A stretch of DNA of 64,000 bases from Liolophura sinensis (lineage: Eukaryota > Mollusca > Polyplacophora > Chitonida > Chitonidae): contig NC_088300.1 in assembly GCF_032854445.1 (NCBI RefSeq), forward strand, positions 5,518,001-5,582,000, read 5' to 3'. Positions 1 through 16,740 of this stretch are shown in pieces. The number at the start of each line of letters is the position of its first letter. The first letter of the stretch is position 1. The notes beneath the pieces are model-generated. The model had not been told where the DNA came from and searched no databases. It was given only the letters and a program-made list of their open reading frames with translations. The translations under genes were made by a program, and so were the position numbers.

Positions 1-135
1 CAATGTATGACAGTACACAGAGTTAACCAGCAAATCCATATAACTGACTGACCAACCTGACATTGTTGTTGACCACACCTTGCAGGCCCTTGGTCCAGGA
101 GGTAAAAATGAATCATCTGTTGGTTTCTGTTTCAG

Positions 136-5510
<5,375 letters not shown>

Positions 5511-5602
5511 ACGCTGCTGTTTGAGGGAGACAATTAGAGGGAACAATCACAGTTTTCCCGCTTTATTAGATATTCCTACCACTGTATCAAAACAATCAAC
5601 AC

Positions 5603-5608
5603 AATAAA
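5603..5608 (+). promoter_or_regulatory. candidate PEX6 polyadenylation signal
   Basis: An AATAAA hexamer lies 93 bp after the PEX6 stop codon, a usual distance for a short 3' UTR. There is no transcript evidence; later AATAAA motifs near 6830-6850 are alternatives. Confidence 0.4.
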
Positions 5609-5610
5609 CA

Positions 5611-8600
5611 ATGAGTGATTTATACTTGTGCAGGATATGAGAAAATATCATGCTGTGATGTGAAAAAATCTGTTGACGTGTGATTAAATCAGTGTGTGTG
5701 AAGATATAATAATGAAGACCGCTGCTTATGTCAGTGTCGTGTTTATGGAAATGAGGCTTTATATCCATATTTGTTATACGAAAGTACATTTTAGAGGTCA
5801 CAAGTGAAACTGCCAAGACAACATGAATTACTTTTGGGACATTTTGGTTTCTCTGTGAAGGTCTCTTATGTAGTACTCTGCTCCATATATTCAGCAATCC
5901 ATAAAGATATATCAGATGAGTTGAAGTGGATGTGGTTGAAATATACATGGACCAAATATTGTTTGTACTAAAGTCTTTTGCTTCATGTCAGATGAATCAC
6001 CCCATTTGGATGAAATCCGGCATTTCTGTGATATTACAATACGGTATTAAGAACCTGATTATTACAGGAGTGGTACTGATAGACATTAGTGTCACAGTTT
6101 GTGCTACACGTTAGCCACATGTTAATCCGTGATCTGGTTTATGGATTAATTCATATGTTGGAAAATTTTACAGTGATCATGGTTTTGTGTTGTACTTGTA
6201 ACTGTGGTTGTGTCAAAATGTATCCATGATACAGAGGTGCAACCTGATGTGACGTGACTAAACAAGAACTGAAACAAGGACGTGTATTTGTTGATTTTGT
6301 TTCTGTCTCTGTTCTCATTTGTTTGAGATTACCAATCTGTAAATGTCTGATGCAACTACTCAAGATTTACTCAAACTGAAACAAAGCAGTACAATTATAT
6401 GGCACCCATAATATAATATTTGTTGTCATTTGGGTTTTTATGTCGTTAATCACATGGCAGAGACCATCATCAGGTCAGTCCATGCAGAAACATTCAAAAG
6501 AGATTCATGCATGGTGGCTAACTTTGATGAATTTATTAAATATATCTCCATTTGAATAGAAAGCCTATTCAGAATGAACATTGCTGTAAATATTTTACTG
6601 GTGCTCCCACCAGTTAAGTCTTAGTGACAATAAGAAGTCGACAAAGCTCGTGGCAGTTTTCTCATTCCAAGATTCATTGAAGACCACTTGCCTTCCACCA
6701 TAATTGTGTACATATCTGTATGTCACATGCGAGACAGTTTATCAGTACTCTGTCGAGGGCCGATGGTCACTGGTTTCCGTCACCCATACAAGTGTCTGCC
6801 ACTGACGTGAAAACTTCCTGAGTATGGCAATAAACAACAAGCAAATAAATAAAATTTTATTTTGTTGAGTTATGCCCCTTTGTTCCACCTTTGTAATATA
6901 TTATGGATGCATTTTTCTTTAGCACTGATGAACACATCTCCTAACTTAGTAACTGAACCATTGTCAGTGAAATTTCACACAGATTCGCTCGTGGGTCCAT
7001 GTATCTGGTTAGAACCTGATCAGTGGGAGGTCATATCTGGCCTGCTACATATAAATCTTAATTGATGTCTTGGTTAGCATAGCTTCATGATAAACAAGAG
7101 GATTGTCCATTTACACAGGACATGGTATGGGAAGGCAGAAAATCAACCTCAGTGGAAAAAACTGTAAACCTCAAGAAGTAAAACTGACTATACCTGTCAC
7201 TGACAGTTGCCGACACCTCTGTTAGGCCACTTCTGCTTTTCAGCTTTGGTTTACTAATCTTTTCCTGTTGTATGAAAAGCATACATGTGACTTAAAGCTC
7301 CAAACATGCATAGATGATAGTCTGAGTGTTAATAATGCATAACTACTCAGGTCTGTCAATATTAGACACAGCAGAGCAGGGAAGATCACTGTACCACAGA
7401 TGCAAGTTTTTGAAAAATTCTTGAGCACAGCATTAAACACTAATCCAATAAATATAAAACAAATGTAACTGTTCAGTCTTATAATTGCACTACATATTGC
7501 ACATTGAATGACAAGGTAATGATAGATGGGATTAGAACTCTTTCTCAAAGTGCCACCTGTTCTCCTGCAGTGACTTCATTAATGTACTATACTGTACTAT
7601 GAAGAAAGCCACACAGACTTCTGCATTTTAATACAGATTTTAAACCTGCCAAAATATGACAAAACTGATCACATCATAAAGTTTTACATATTAAGATAAA
7701 TGTTAACTGGAACTAAACTTTGACAGCATGCAAAATTACATATGTGAAAGTTTTAGTAAAAATATTTTTCTGGTTAACAGCAATCTTTGAGAGTGCAAAG
7801 TCACCAAATTTTCTATGGCCATGTAAATTTTAAAAATTTTCAGCTGGCCATATAGCCTGAGCATTTCTGTTCAGCTTACATGATGTTATTTTTTAACACT
7901 TTAACTGGTCACAGACCGATTGGCCAATACTGGTTTTTTTCCCTGTGCCTGAACATGGGATGGCCATTTTGTTTTTACCCATGCTATCACATGTTGATCT
8001 CCAAAATCCAGGCAGCCTTATAGAATTATGGCTGGACGAAACTTTACAGCTTGAGGTGAGCAGGACTGAAAAAATAGTAGCTTTTTGATGTATATAGCAC
8101 AGTGATTTTTATCTTTCTATTTTATGTGTATCTCATTGTTCACTTAAAAGAATTAAGACCAGATAAATACACAGCTTAGAATATATTTGTATTAGCAATT
8201 TATTATGTCACCACAACAATGATGATTCACACTTCTACTTTAATCAACACGCTGCCAGATGTGATCCATCAACCATGTTTATCAATACCAGGTCAGTGTC
8301 TAATTAATCATGAACACCCGACATTCTTCACTTCCTCAGAACTGGGGAAAGTAACAGGTGTGCAGCTAGCAGGCCTGGCCATGAAGATGAAAGTTGTCAG
8401 TTTCAACTTCGTCAACAGTCTTGCTGCTCTGACAGTCCACCATACAACAAAGACTGGCACTCTGCTGTACAGACAGCAGGCCTGGTTCAGAAACAGTCCA
8501 TCACATTAACATGAGGCCTGGAAAGCTCCAGCCAGTTGGCCTGGTACAGGTAACAGATCTGATGCTATGTCCTCCACACTATAAAGATGAGAGCGGACAC

Positions 8601-8629
8601 TCCAGCTTGTCAATCTGGTTTATCAACAG
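5611..8629. other. PEX6/MRPL37 convergent intergenic region
   Basis: No conserved coding exon was recognised between the convergent 3' ends of PEX6 and MRPL37. The open frames here are short and unlike known proteins. A stretch at about 6735-6850 ends in AATAAATAAAAT and resembles a decayed SINE tail; 8380-8640 has degenerate direct similarity to the end of the MRPL37 coding exon. Confidence 0.5.
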
Positions 8630-8635
8630 TTTATT
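8630..8635 (-). promoter_or_regulatory. candidate MRPL37 polyadenylation signal
   Basis: Reverse-strand AATAAA lies 45 bp past the MRPL37 stop at 8680. Inferred from motif and spacing only. Confidence 0.4.
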
Positions 8636-8679
8636 GTTCTGACAGTCTGCCACATGTTCTGGTGGTCTGTTGCACCACA

Positions 8680-11600
8680 CTATGAAGACGAAACCTGTCG
8701 CTCTCCAGCCATTGCATGCAGGTCTGCTTCATCAACTGTCTTGCTGCTGAGGTCGAGTCCTGGGACACCATATAAAAACGTCGCTAAAAGTTTCCTGAAG
8801 ACTTCCGGCTCATAGTCAGTGTACCGTTTAACTGCATATTCAGGACCTTTCCACGGCTTGGGTAAGTGCTTCTGGTACATCAGATTGTCAGAGTCTACCC
8901 ACACCAAGTTCTTCACACCTTCATCATTGTTGAAGTTCAGAGTGTTCAGTTGGAAATAGATAAAGTCAAAGTTGTTGTTGTTCAAGTGAACAAGCTGAAC
9001 ACAAACTGGTTCTGGTAGTGTGGACACATTCTCCTGAAAAATATGAAACAGAATTAATGAATTTATGCAATACAAATCAAGCGCTTTTAAGGAGGTGTAA
9101 AATCAAACTATCACCATTGTGACATATACAAGTACCTTTAGTACGAGCTGTCAAGACAGTGACATTTGATGTACATGTAAGTTACACTCTTTATTAAAAT
9201 TGACTTATGGTACTTAAAATGATCATAATGGGGAATTTCAGCCACCTGTATAGAAAACTCTCTGAATCGGTATCTAATGTAATTTTCAACTAAAGATCAA
9301 AGTATTTATGTACGTGTATGTATGCTTGGGGTTTTATGCTATACTCAGCAATTTTTCAGTCATATGACAATGAGGAGTCATTAGGCGTGCGTTCATATAT
9401 TGTGGTTCATCTTCCTGTGGCAGGGTGAGTCCATCCTAATAAAGTGTAGCCACTTAATGCTGAAGACACCAGACATGAACCCCCCCTAACCCCAATCCCC
9501 CCCCCCCCCTCCCCAACCCAGTCACATCATACTGGCACCCAGCTAACCAGTCCTGTTTCCTTGCTATAACCTATCAGTTCTGAGCAGCAAGTATAATTGT
9601 TTAAAGCCTTTAGGTTTGATCCCAGGTCCCTCAACCCTGAGGTACAGACTAAGTAGTTTTAACCTCCAGTGAGCACTTGCCTGAACTACATGCTTGTATT
9701 ATATCAAGGTGTATTGTGTATTGTTAGATGGTAAAGCATGTGTCTCTGTCTTCATGCATCTGTCAGCCACCGCGTTCCTGTTACGTTGGTTTGCCATGTT
9801 TATCATACATACCCCAAACCTCCTTCTGGCCTCTGCCAGACAGTAGCCAAAGCTGTACAGAATCCCCCAGAGCATTTCGGTGGTGAGCTTTCCACCGCAG
9901 GTTTGATGAGCAGAATACAACATGAGGATGAGGATGACATACAGCGTCTACAAAGCCTACAAAGTCAGAAATACATCTCAGCCATTGGTGAATATCTGGC
10001 CACCTTCTGTGAGTTATACTTTGTAACTTTCCTGAAGTGATGTTGGCTGTAGGTTATAGTGCTACACTGATGTTATTTGCAAAACAATTTGGGAAAAAAC
10101 TGATTGGCAAAGTTATGTAAATTTGGGTCTAGTGCCTCTGCAGTTCAGAAAATCAAGAAAACATACTTTACACACCCATGGATAAATATGTCTGACTTTT
10201 AACTGCACATAAGTACACACACAATACATTTTGCGATGGTTTAAATTTGCCTTGCACAGTAGCGCTACACTGTGTGGCTTACTGTATTTTCAGAAAGTCC
10301 ATCTCTGAGAAGACAGTGCTTGAGAACACACATCTAGGGATATGCTTACATTTGGGGTGAAAAGTTAGAGTAAATTCATCAGACTATTTTGGCTGCAACA
10401 AAGTGCTTGTCCAAAGACATATAAAGTGATCATCAGCCAATTGTCATGCTTACCAGTAGTGTTTCGTATGGTGTTAATTGTGATTGTTGGCTATGCTATT
10501 TGTGGGAGCTATTGGCCAGATGTCTGGTATAGTGTGACCCACACTCTGATCCACCATGTCTTCATCTCCAAATATGGGCAAGGGAGAATCAGCAGACACC
10601 ATCCAGTTCATATATCCCTGAATATTGATGAGCTGATCACCTGGGAAAACAAGGCAACAGCTTATCACAAGAAACACAAACAACCATGGAAGGTAATAAA
10701 TGTAATTAAACAGAAGAGAAAAGACTTTCTCAACTTTTTTACATGTACATGTATCTCTTAGTAAATTCTGATTAAATTCTTTTTATTTTTCAAGGACAGG
10801 CAGACAGGTTTGTTCTTTTGTTATGAGTTTCAGTTAAAGTTTATCACAAAGTAAATGTTTGTTGTTAATCAAGAAAACAGACATGTTTTGATTGATGTTA
10901 CTTACTGTACCAGTATAATCACTAAACATCCAAGATAACGATCACAAAGTATCATTATCAGGTTTATATTTTATTCTGTAGAAGGACAACTGACACACTG
11001 TTTGATTTGCATCTCTAATGTACCACAAAGATGATGCCAAACATGATAACCCACCCAGTGACCTATATGTAACATTGTTAGTATGACAACCATTCATAAC
11101 ACTGAGTCACACGGCAGGTCACCCTGAATGTCAGCTGTGCCCACCTTCCTATAAAAGAGTTACATGTACCCTCACCTACATGTAAAAGGTGTAAGAGCTA
11201 CCCCCACCTACCTATGTAAGAGCTACCCCCACCTGTCTACGTAGAGCTGCCCCCACCTGCCTATGTAAGAGCTACCCCCACCTGCTTATGTAAGAGCTAC
11301 GCCCACCTGCCTATGTACGAGCTACCCCCACCTGCCCATGTAAGAGGTAGGCCCACCTGCCTATGTAAGAGCTACCCCCACCTGCCTATGTAAGAGGTAT
11401 GCCCACCTGCCTATGTAAGAGGTATGCCCACCTGTCTATGTAAGAGCTACCCCCACCTGCCTATTTAAGAGCTACGTCCACCTGCCTATGTAAGAGCTAC
11501 CCCCACCTGCCTATGTAGGTGGTATGCCCACCTGCCTATGTAAGAGCTACCCCCCATCTACCTATGTAAGAGTTACGACCACCCGTCTATATAACAGTTT

Positions 11601-14600
11601 ACACACACCTCTAAAGTAGTAGTGGGTACCCAGGTATGGTCGCCGCACGGTGCGCCTGTGCTGGAGGAGGCAGGGAAATTTACCAACCAAGCTTTGACAT
11701 TTCAGCAGGAGGCTTCTTATAAATATATCACTGGAAATAAACACAGAGTTCACTGTAATATGACTTCAGTGTCACAATCCAATTACAGTGTACTTACAAT
11801 TCTGTGATTGTTCCCAAAACTAGCAGCTTCACCAATGGAAAAAAAAAAAAAAAAAACCAAAAAACAAAAAAAAAACGGGAAAATATTTGTGGAGGCAAAC
11901 AGGCTACAGATGGAAGATAAGCAGACAGACAATTATGCTTTTTTGTTAGAAATATACAAAATAAGATAGAGTTAGAAATAAAGACAAACATAACCTGTAA
12001 CTTTTTACATCTAAGGTATGCACAAAGTGCTGATTCATTCTAATAAAGTATTCAGTGAAACATTTCTCAGAAGTTCAAGCCATGTTTGCATTAACCAGAA
12101 CCTCTTGATGTGCAATGATTTATACCATTTCCAGGGAATCGTACACTTTGGCAGCATTACCAGCAAATATAAACACACGCAAGTGTATTCCTCCTTACAC
12201 AGCCATTTGCTGAGGGATTCCATACTCCCTGTTGAAATGCCAGCCAACATTCTCTGTGTCAAAGCGCCGTGGGAGCTTCTCCATGGTGGGGTTCCACTCC
12301 TGAGACAGCATGATACACTGCTGTACTAACTTGTCCTGTAAACACAACACATCCACTCCTGTGACAACATGACACACTGCTGTACTAACTTGTCCTATAA
12401 ACACAACACATCCATTCCTGTGACAACATGACACACTGCTGTACTAACTTGTCCTGTAAACACAACACATCCACTCCTGTGACAACATGACACACTGCTG
12501 TACTAACTTGTCCTGTAAACACAACACATCCACTCCTGTGACAACATGACCCACTGCTGTACTAACTTGTCCTGTAAACACAACACATCCACTCCTGTGA
12601 CAACATGACCCACTGCTGTACTAACTTGTCCTGTAAACACAACACATCCACTCCTGTGACAACATGACACACTGCTGTACTAACTTGTCCTGTAAACACA
12701 ACACATCCACTCCTGTGACAACATGACACACTGCTGTACTAACTTGTCCTGTAAACACAACACATCCACTCCTGTGACAACATGACACACTGCTGTACTA
12801 ACTTGTCCTGTAAACACAACACATCCACTCCTGTGACAACATGATACACTGCTGTACTAACTTGTCCTGTAAACACAACACATCCATTCCTGTGACAACA
12901 TGACACACTGCTGTACTAACTTGTCCTGTAAACACAACACATCCACACCTCTGACAACATGACACACTGCCGTACTAACTTGTCCTGTAAACACAACACA
13001 TTCACTCCAGTGACAACATTATACACTGCTCTATTAACTTGAGCAGTCTCCTTGCCTCAAGAACATGACCATTTGCTGTACAAGTAAAATATTCTTGAGT
13101 ATTCCATACAACACGTTATAGAATAAACATAAATTTTAAGATACTACAAAAACCAAAAGTAACATGCCCTCGTTTCCAAATCTGCAACATTTATGTAGGC
13201 CTCAAAAATCAGCAAAAGCTGCCAAACTAGAAAACATTAAATATCATAATTAGGTGATGCCAATGAAAGAAAAAAAAAATAAGGTAAGGGACTCAAAAAC
13301 GAACTTGCAATAAATAGTCAGGGTCAATGAAAAACAATTTTTCTTCTACATGAGTAGGTGTACATATGGAATAAGTTTGAGAGTTCAAAAGATATGTTTA
13401 CAAGAATCAAAGAAATAATAAGTTAAACACCTGAAATCACAGAAAATGAACAAGGTAATTCCCAGTGCCTGCCTGGTAAACCTACAGGTGTTCATGAGAT
13501 AGATACTGACAAACAAATAAGGCTGACAAATGCCCTTTAGCATACAAAATCCCAGTGTGAGAAGAAGAGATGAAGGGAGCTAACTCTGACCTGGTCTGGT
13601 AATTCCACTGCTCCCACCAGCCTCTGGACACCTCCTGGCAGCCCCAATGTGCAACTGACTCTTACTTAGTATACAAGCCTGTCTCACACCTGCATAAATA
13701 AAACACCAGTATTGCTTATAAATGTAATGCTTACAGCTTTCCTCACATGTATTTTTGTTCTATTCTAAACAAGGAGAGAAAAGCACTAAATTATACACGA
13801 TAATTTTTGTCTCGCTAAATCTGATATACTCCTACTCACCCTAAGCTACATATAGTACAGAACCTAGTTTCCTTTACACTGCCACCATTACCCACCTTCA
13901 ATTAGTCTTGACTGGCTGCTGACAGTGTACGCTGGCTCCTCATGCCAGTTTGGAAGCTCCTCAACTGTTGGCTGTCTCCACCACCTAGGATCATCTTTTA
14001 CAGGAGGTTCCCACCTTTCTTTTTTAGGAACTGGTCTACTTCTACTCCAGTCTTCCACTGTCTTACCTGAAGCCAAAAGCTTCAGAGTTGTTTAAAGTTG
14101 CAGCTGGGACAATAGTCAGGCTTTAATATGGCTTGTTTGTTTCAATGGGGGTTAACCTCACTTTCAACATGATTATTTTCGCCACATCACCAGTGTAAAT
14201 AACACCCCATGCAGTCACAATGTACTAACACCAGGACGACAAGTAGGCCTACATGCTATTCCTCTTATGATGTGCCAGGAATGCGAGGTACATGTCGTGC
14301 AAAGATTATTGATGTTATAGTCTTAGGCAAGGCTTGTTTCCAGATTGAGCCCCACATCTACCATTTACAAACAGACTAACAGATTACGAGCCACCAGACA
14401 GCTTGATCGATTTTCAGGTCCCTATTTGTTCCACTACACCTCATCAACCAAATCAATTTTCTGACATAAACACAAAGGTGATCTAGATAAATCTGGAGTT
14501 GCAAGTTCATTTCAAACCAAGATTTCTGATGTGACCTTTACAAGTCAATTACATCTCCAAATTCTGAGGCTTGCCAAATTCACAAATCACATACTATCCT

Positions 14601-14774
14601 CAAAGGAAACAATGAATTGTCACAAGCTAATCATGGGATAAAAAGCTGCTTACCTTGTCTTAAAACAGTCTTATGACTGATAACTGGAGGCGTCTTTAAC
14701 ACACCTTTCCTCTTCCAGAGCTCATTTATCGCCCTCCTTATCATTTTAGTCTGTACAGGGTCTGTAAGCCTCAT
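8680..14774 (-). CDS. MRPL37: MRPL37 (mitochondrial large-subunit ribosomal protein mL37), with frame disruptions
   Basis: Seven minus-strand exons are recognisable: 14774-14654 (ATG at 14774, with an upstream in-frame stop), 14066-13896, 13689-13591, 12335-12199, 10640-10454, 9956-9813 and 9033-8680. The last exon is diagnostic: FQLNT followed by NDEGVKNLVWVDSDNLMYQ matches the conserved end of mL37. Exon 2 has RLIEG followed in exon 3 by VRQA, and exon 5 has DSPLPIFGDED then WPIAP, as in the family. mL37 is a structural protein of the mitochondrial 39S subunit. Oddities: exons 3, 4 and 5, and probably 6, each read in the family frame only if one nucleotide is skipped inside the exon. About 30 residues expected between exons 3 and 4 are not found. 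A 59-bp array lies on the exon 4 acceptor. It could be a decayed copy, or the sequence could contain single-base insertions. Gene identity is firm; integrity is doubtful. Confidence 0.8.
9335..9570 (-). mobile_element. SINE-like element with GTTAAACC-type tail (relative of the 49180 copy)
   Basis: Reverse strand shows AGGAAACAGGACTGG, a TATGATGTGACTGGG segment, TCATGTCTGGTGTCTTC, then a CATATGACTGAAAAATTG tail, shared with 49180-49335 on the plus strand. A C-rich tract (9480-9521) interrupts it. It lies in the MRPL37 intron between exons 6 and 7. Confidence 0.6.
11150..11595 (+). repeat. 25-bp minisatellite in an MRPL37 intron
   Basis: About 17-18 tandem units of 25 bp, consensus AGCTACCCCCACCTGCCTAT plus GTAAG, with point variants. 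Read on the MRPL37 strand, each unit contains GGCAGGTGGG, an AG/GT context resembling a splice junction, although no annotated exon border lies inside the array. Confidence 0.9.
11838..11876 (+). repeat. A-rich low-complexity tract
   Basis: An 18-base adenine run followed by interrupted A runs. It may be the tail of an old retrotransposed copy, but no body is recognised. Confidence 0.6.
12290..13045 (-). repeat. 59-bp minisatellite that copies the MRPL37 exon 4 splice acceptor
   Basis: About twelve units with period 59 bp (acceptor copies near 12336, 12395, 12454 and so on to about 12985). On the minus strand every unit carries the last ~15 intron bases ending TTTACAG, followed by ~44 bases of exon 4 (GACAAGTTAGTACAGCAGTG and onward to GGAGTGGA). 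The exon-proximal unit is the real exon start (12335). The outermost copies (12960-13045) are the most diverged. Confidence 0.95.
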
Positions 14775-15796
14775 GATGCTTGATATTTGATCTTCACAAA
14801 TACTATGAATTATTTCTGTTCACTGCTGAAAGCTGAAAGCCAACCATTCAAGTCACAGTCACAACAGAGACTTCCAGTGTAATGACGCTTAAATTAAAGA
14901 AACAGTGGCCACAAGTACAGAATTGCCACATTTCTAATAGGAGGAGGAAATTCAAATCTGTCTATCCTCGGATTTTGGTTAGATACTATGTCGCATCACA
15001 ATCCTTTATGTTGGCCTGGTAACTTGTAGTTCATCTAGATGCACTAAAAGTAACTTCATGCTGGGAAAACATAAATGACTTTTGGGCATTGGGGGGCGGG
15101 GGGGGGGGGGAATGTGTTTTTTACGAACTATAGATGGCGCTTGGAATTTATCCCCATACCATGATGATAAATATGATTTCAAAACATTTGGAAATGATAT
15201 CTATTTCATTTATTGGTTTATTTGACCAAATCTGCAAAAATCAGCATTTCACCCATTTAGCTCCATGTTATTTATCACCTCCTAGTCATTGCAGGGAACC
15301 CGGTGCTTGAATCTATGAATAAGTTAGGTTGAATGATGGAGAATAAATGTATATATAACAATAATAATATCATTATTTACTGAAGGCAGATCAGTCAGTT
15401 TACAATGAAACTATTCTCCCCCCAAGGCCTTCACAGAAAAGATAAAGCATCGTGTAGTTTGAAAAATGAAGCTAGATACATTCATACATCCAAAAAACAG
15501 CAACACAACCAATAGTTCTATCCGCGCAACTATCCCATCCAGCAAGATAAGTAGGGTAGTGGGAGATGGCCCATTACCAATCCCTTCCTGTGCCCCTGTT
15601 TACTGGAACCCCCTACACACATGTACAGAGAACAAAACAAGTGAGTGGGGGATGGCCTATTTCTCATGCCCTGTTTGGTTTGAGCACTGCACATGTGTGC
15701 AAGAGTGTAGAATAATATATCATCATGTCCCAGCTCATTTCATTGACATTTCAGCATTTGTGAAATCTGTCAAATGGTAGTGTGAGGTCTAGCCCT
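14775..15796. other. intergenic region upstream of MRPL37
   Basis: Head-side flank of MRPL37 (minus strand). It contains a G-run at about 15090-15110 and AT-rich sequence. No exon, RNA gene or clear TATA box was recognised. Confidence 0.4.
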
Positions 15797-16478
15797 TGAT
15801 GACTATGCCACGCTCTTTTATGTTTGTTCTGACACCTAGTCATGGCTGGGTCCCTTTCGGTGGGAAGAATTGTAAAATTTTGGAAGACAGTTGATTACAA
15901 ACCTACCACTTCCGTCCAGTCACTCCTTTGCAATGCTCAGGATCCTAGGGCTCCTGACTTAAAACCCCCAGATGTCAATCATCTCAAAGGTAAATATTCA
16001 TCCATATTCATCCACGTTCAGCATCTCTCCTCACTTGTCATCTGCACAAGATTTGTACATCTAATGTCTAGGGGACTAAAACCAGCCATCGCATCTTCGT
16101 ATAACAAGAAAAGGACATCATAACAAGTATTAGAAGAGAGGAATAGTTTCATGTCTGCGCATGCACGCCATGTAGATGGCAGCCTTTTCGTAAATGACAG
16201 CCTCTTCGTAAATGACAAATGAGTGAAGATGTTGGACTTTAATAAATATGGATGGCTATTAACCTTTTGGATGATAGACATCTCGGGATTTTAACAGTCA
16301 GGTGCCCTAGGACCCTATGCATTGTAAAGGAGTGACTGGGCAGGCATGGTAGGTTAGTAATTCACTGTTTTCCGAAATTTTACACTTCTTTCTGTCGGGG
16401 CGAAGGAGATCCAGCCGTGACTACGTGAGCATCAAAACAAATATAAAAGAGCAAGGCCACGTGATGTCAATTTATTTC
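15797..16478. mobile_element. long inverted repeat (foldback element)
   Basis: The left arm (about 15797-16050) and right arm (about 16200-16478) are imperfect reverse complements over some 240 bp. Examples are CAGTCACTCCTTTGCAATGC at 15918-15937 against GCATTGTAAAGGAGTGACTG at 16319-16338, and matching CTCTTTTAT near the outer ends. The spacer is about 150 bp. No transposase frame is seen, so a non-autonomous foldback/MITE origin is inferred. Confidence 0.75.
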
Positions 16479-16539
16479 ACACATAACATCTGAGTGGGAT
16501 TAGCAACCAAGAAAGGAAAGGCCATGATACTCAAAAATA

Positions 16540-16740
16540 TTTCACATACACGACAGTGGCCAGCATTATTGCGAGAGGAAACTGGGCAGAGCTTGGGGGA
16601 AACCCACGACTATCCATAGGTTGTTGCCAGACCTTCCCACGTACGGCCGGAAGGAAAGCCAGCATAAGCTAGACTTGAACTCACAGCACTACATGATGGG
16701 AGGCTCCTGGGTCATTACGCCGTACTAACGTGTTGTAAAG
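16540..16740 (-). mobile_element. SINE family 1 copy, reverse strand, diverged
   Basis: Shows the family body in reverse (GGGGGAAACCCACGACTATC, CCTTCCCACGTAC, GAACTCACAG) and part of the tRNA-like head. It lacks the AT-rich 3' tail. Confidence 0.75.
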
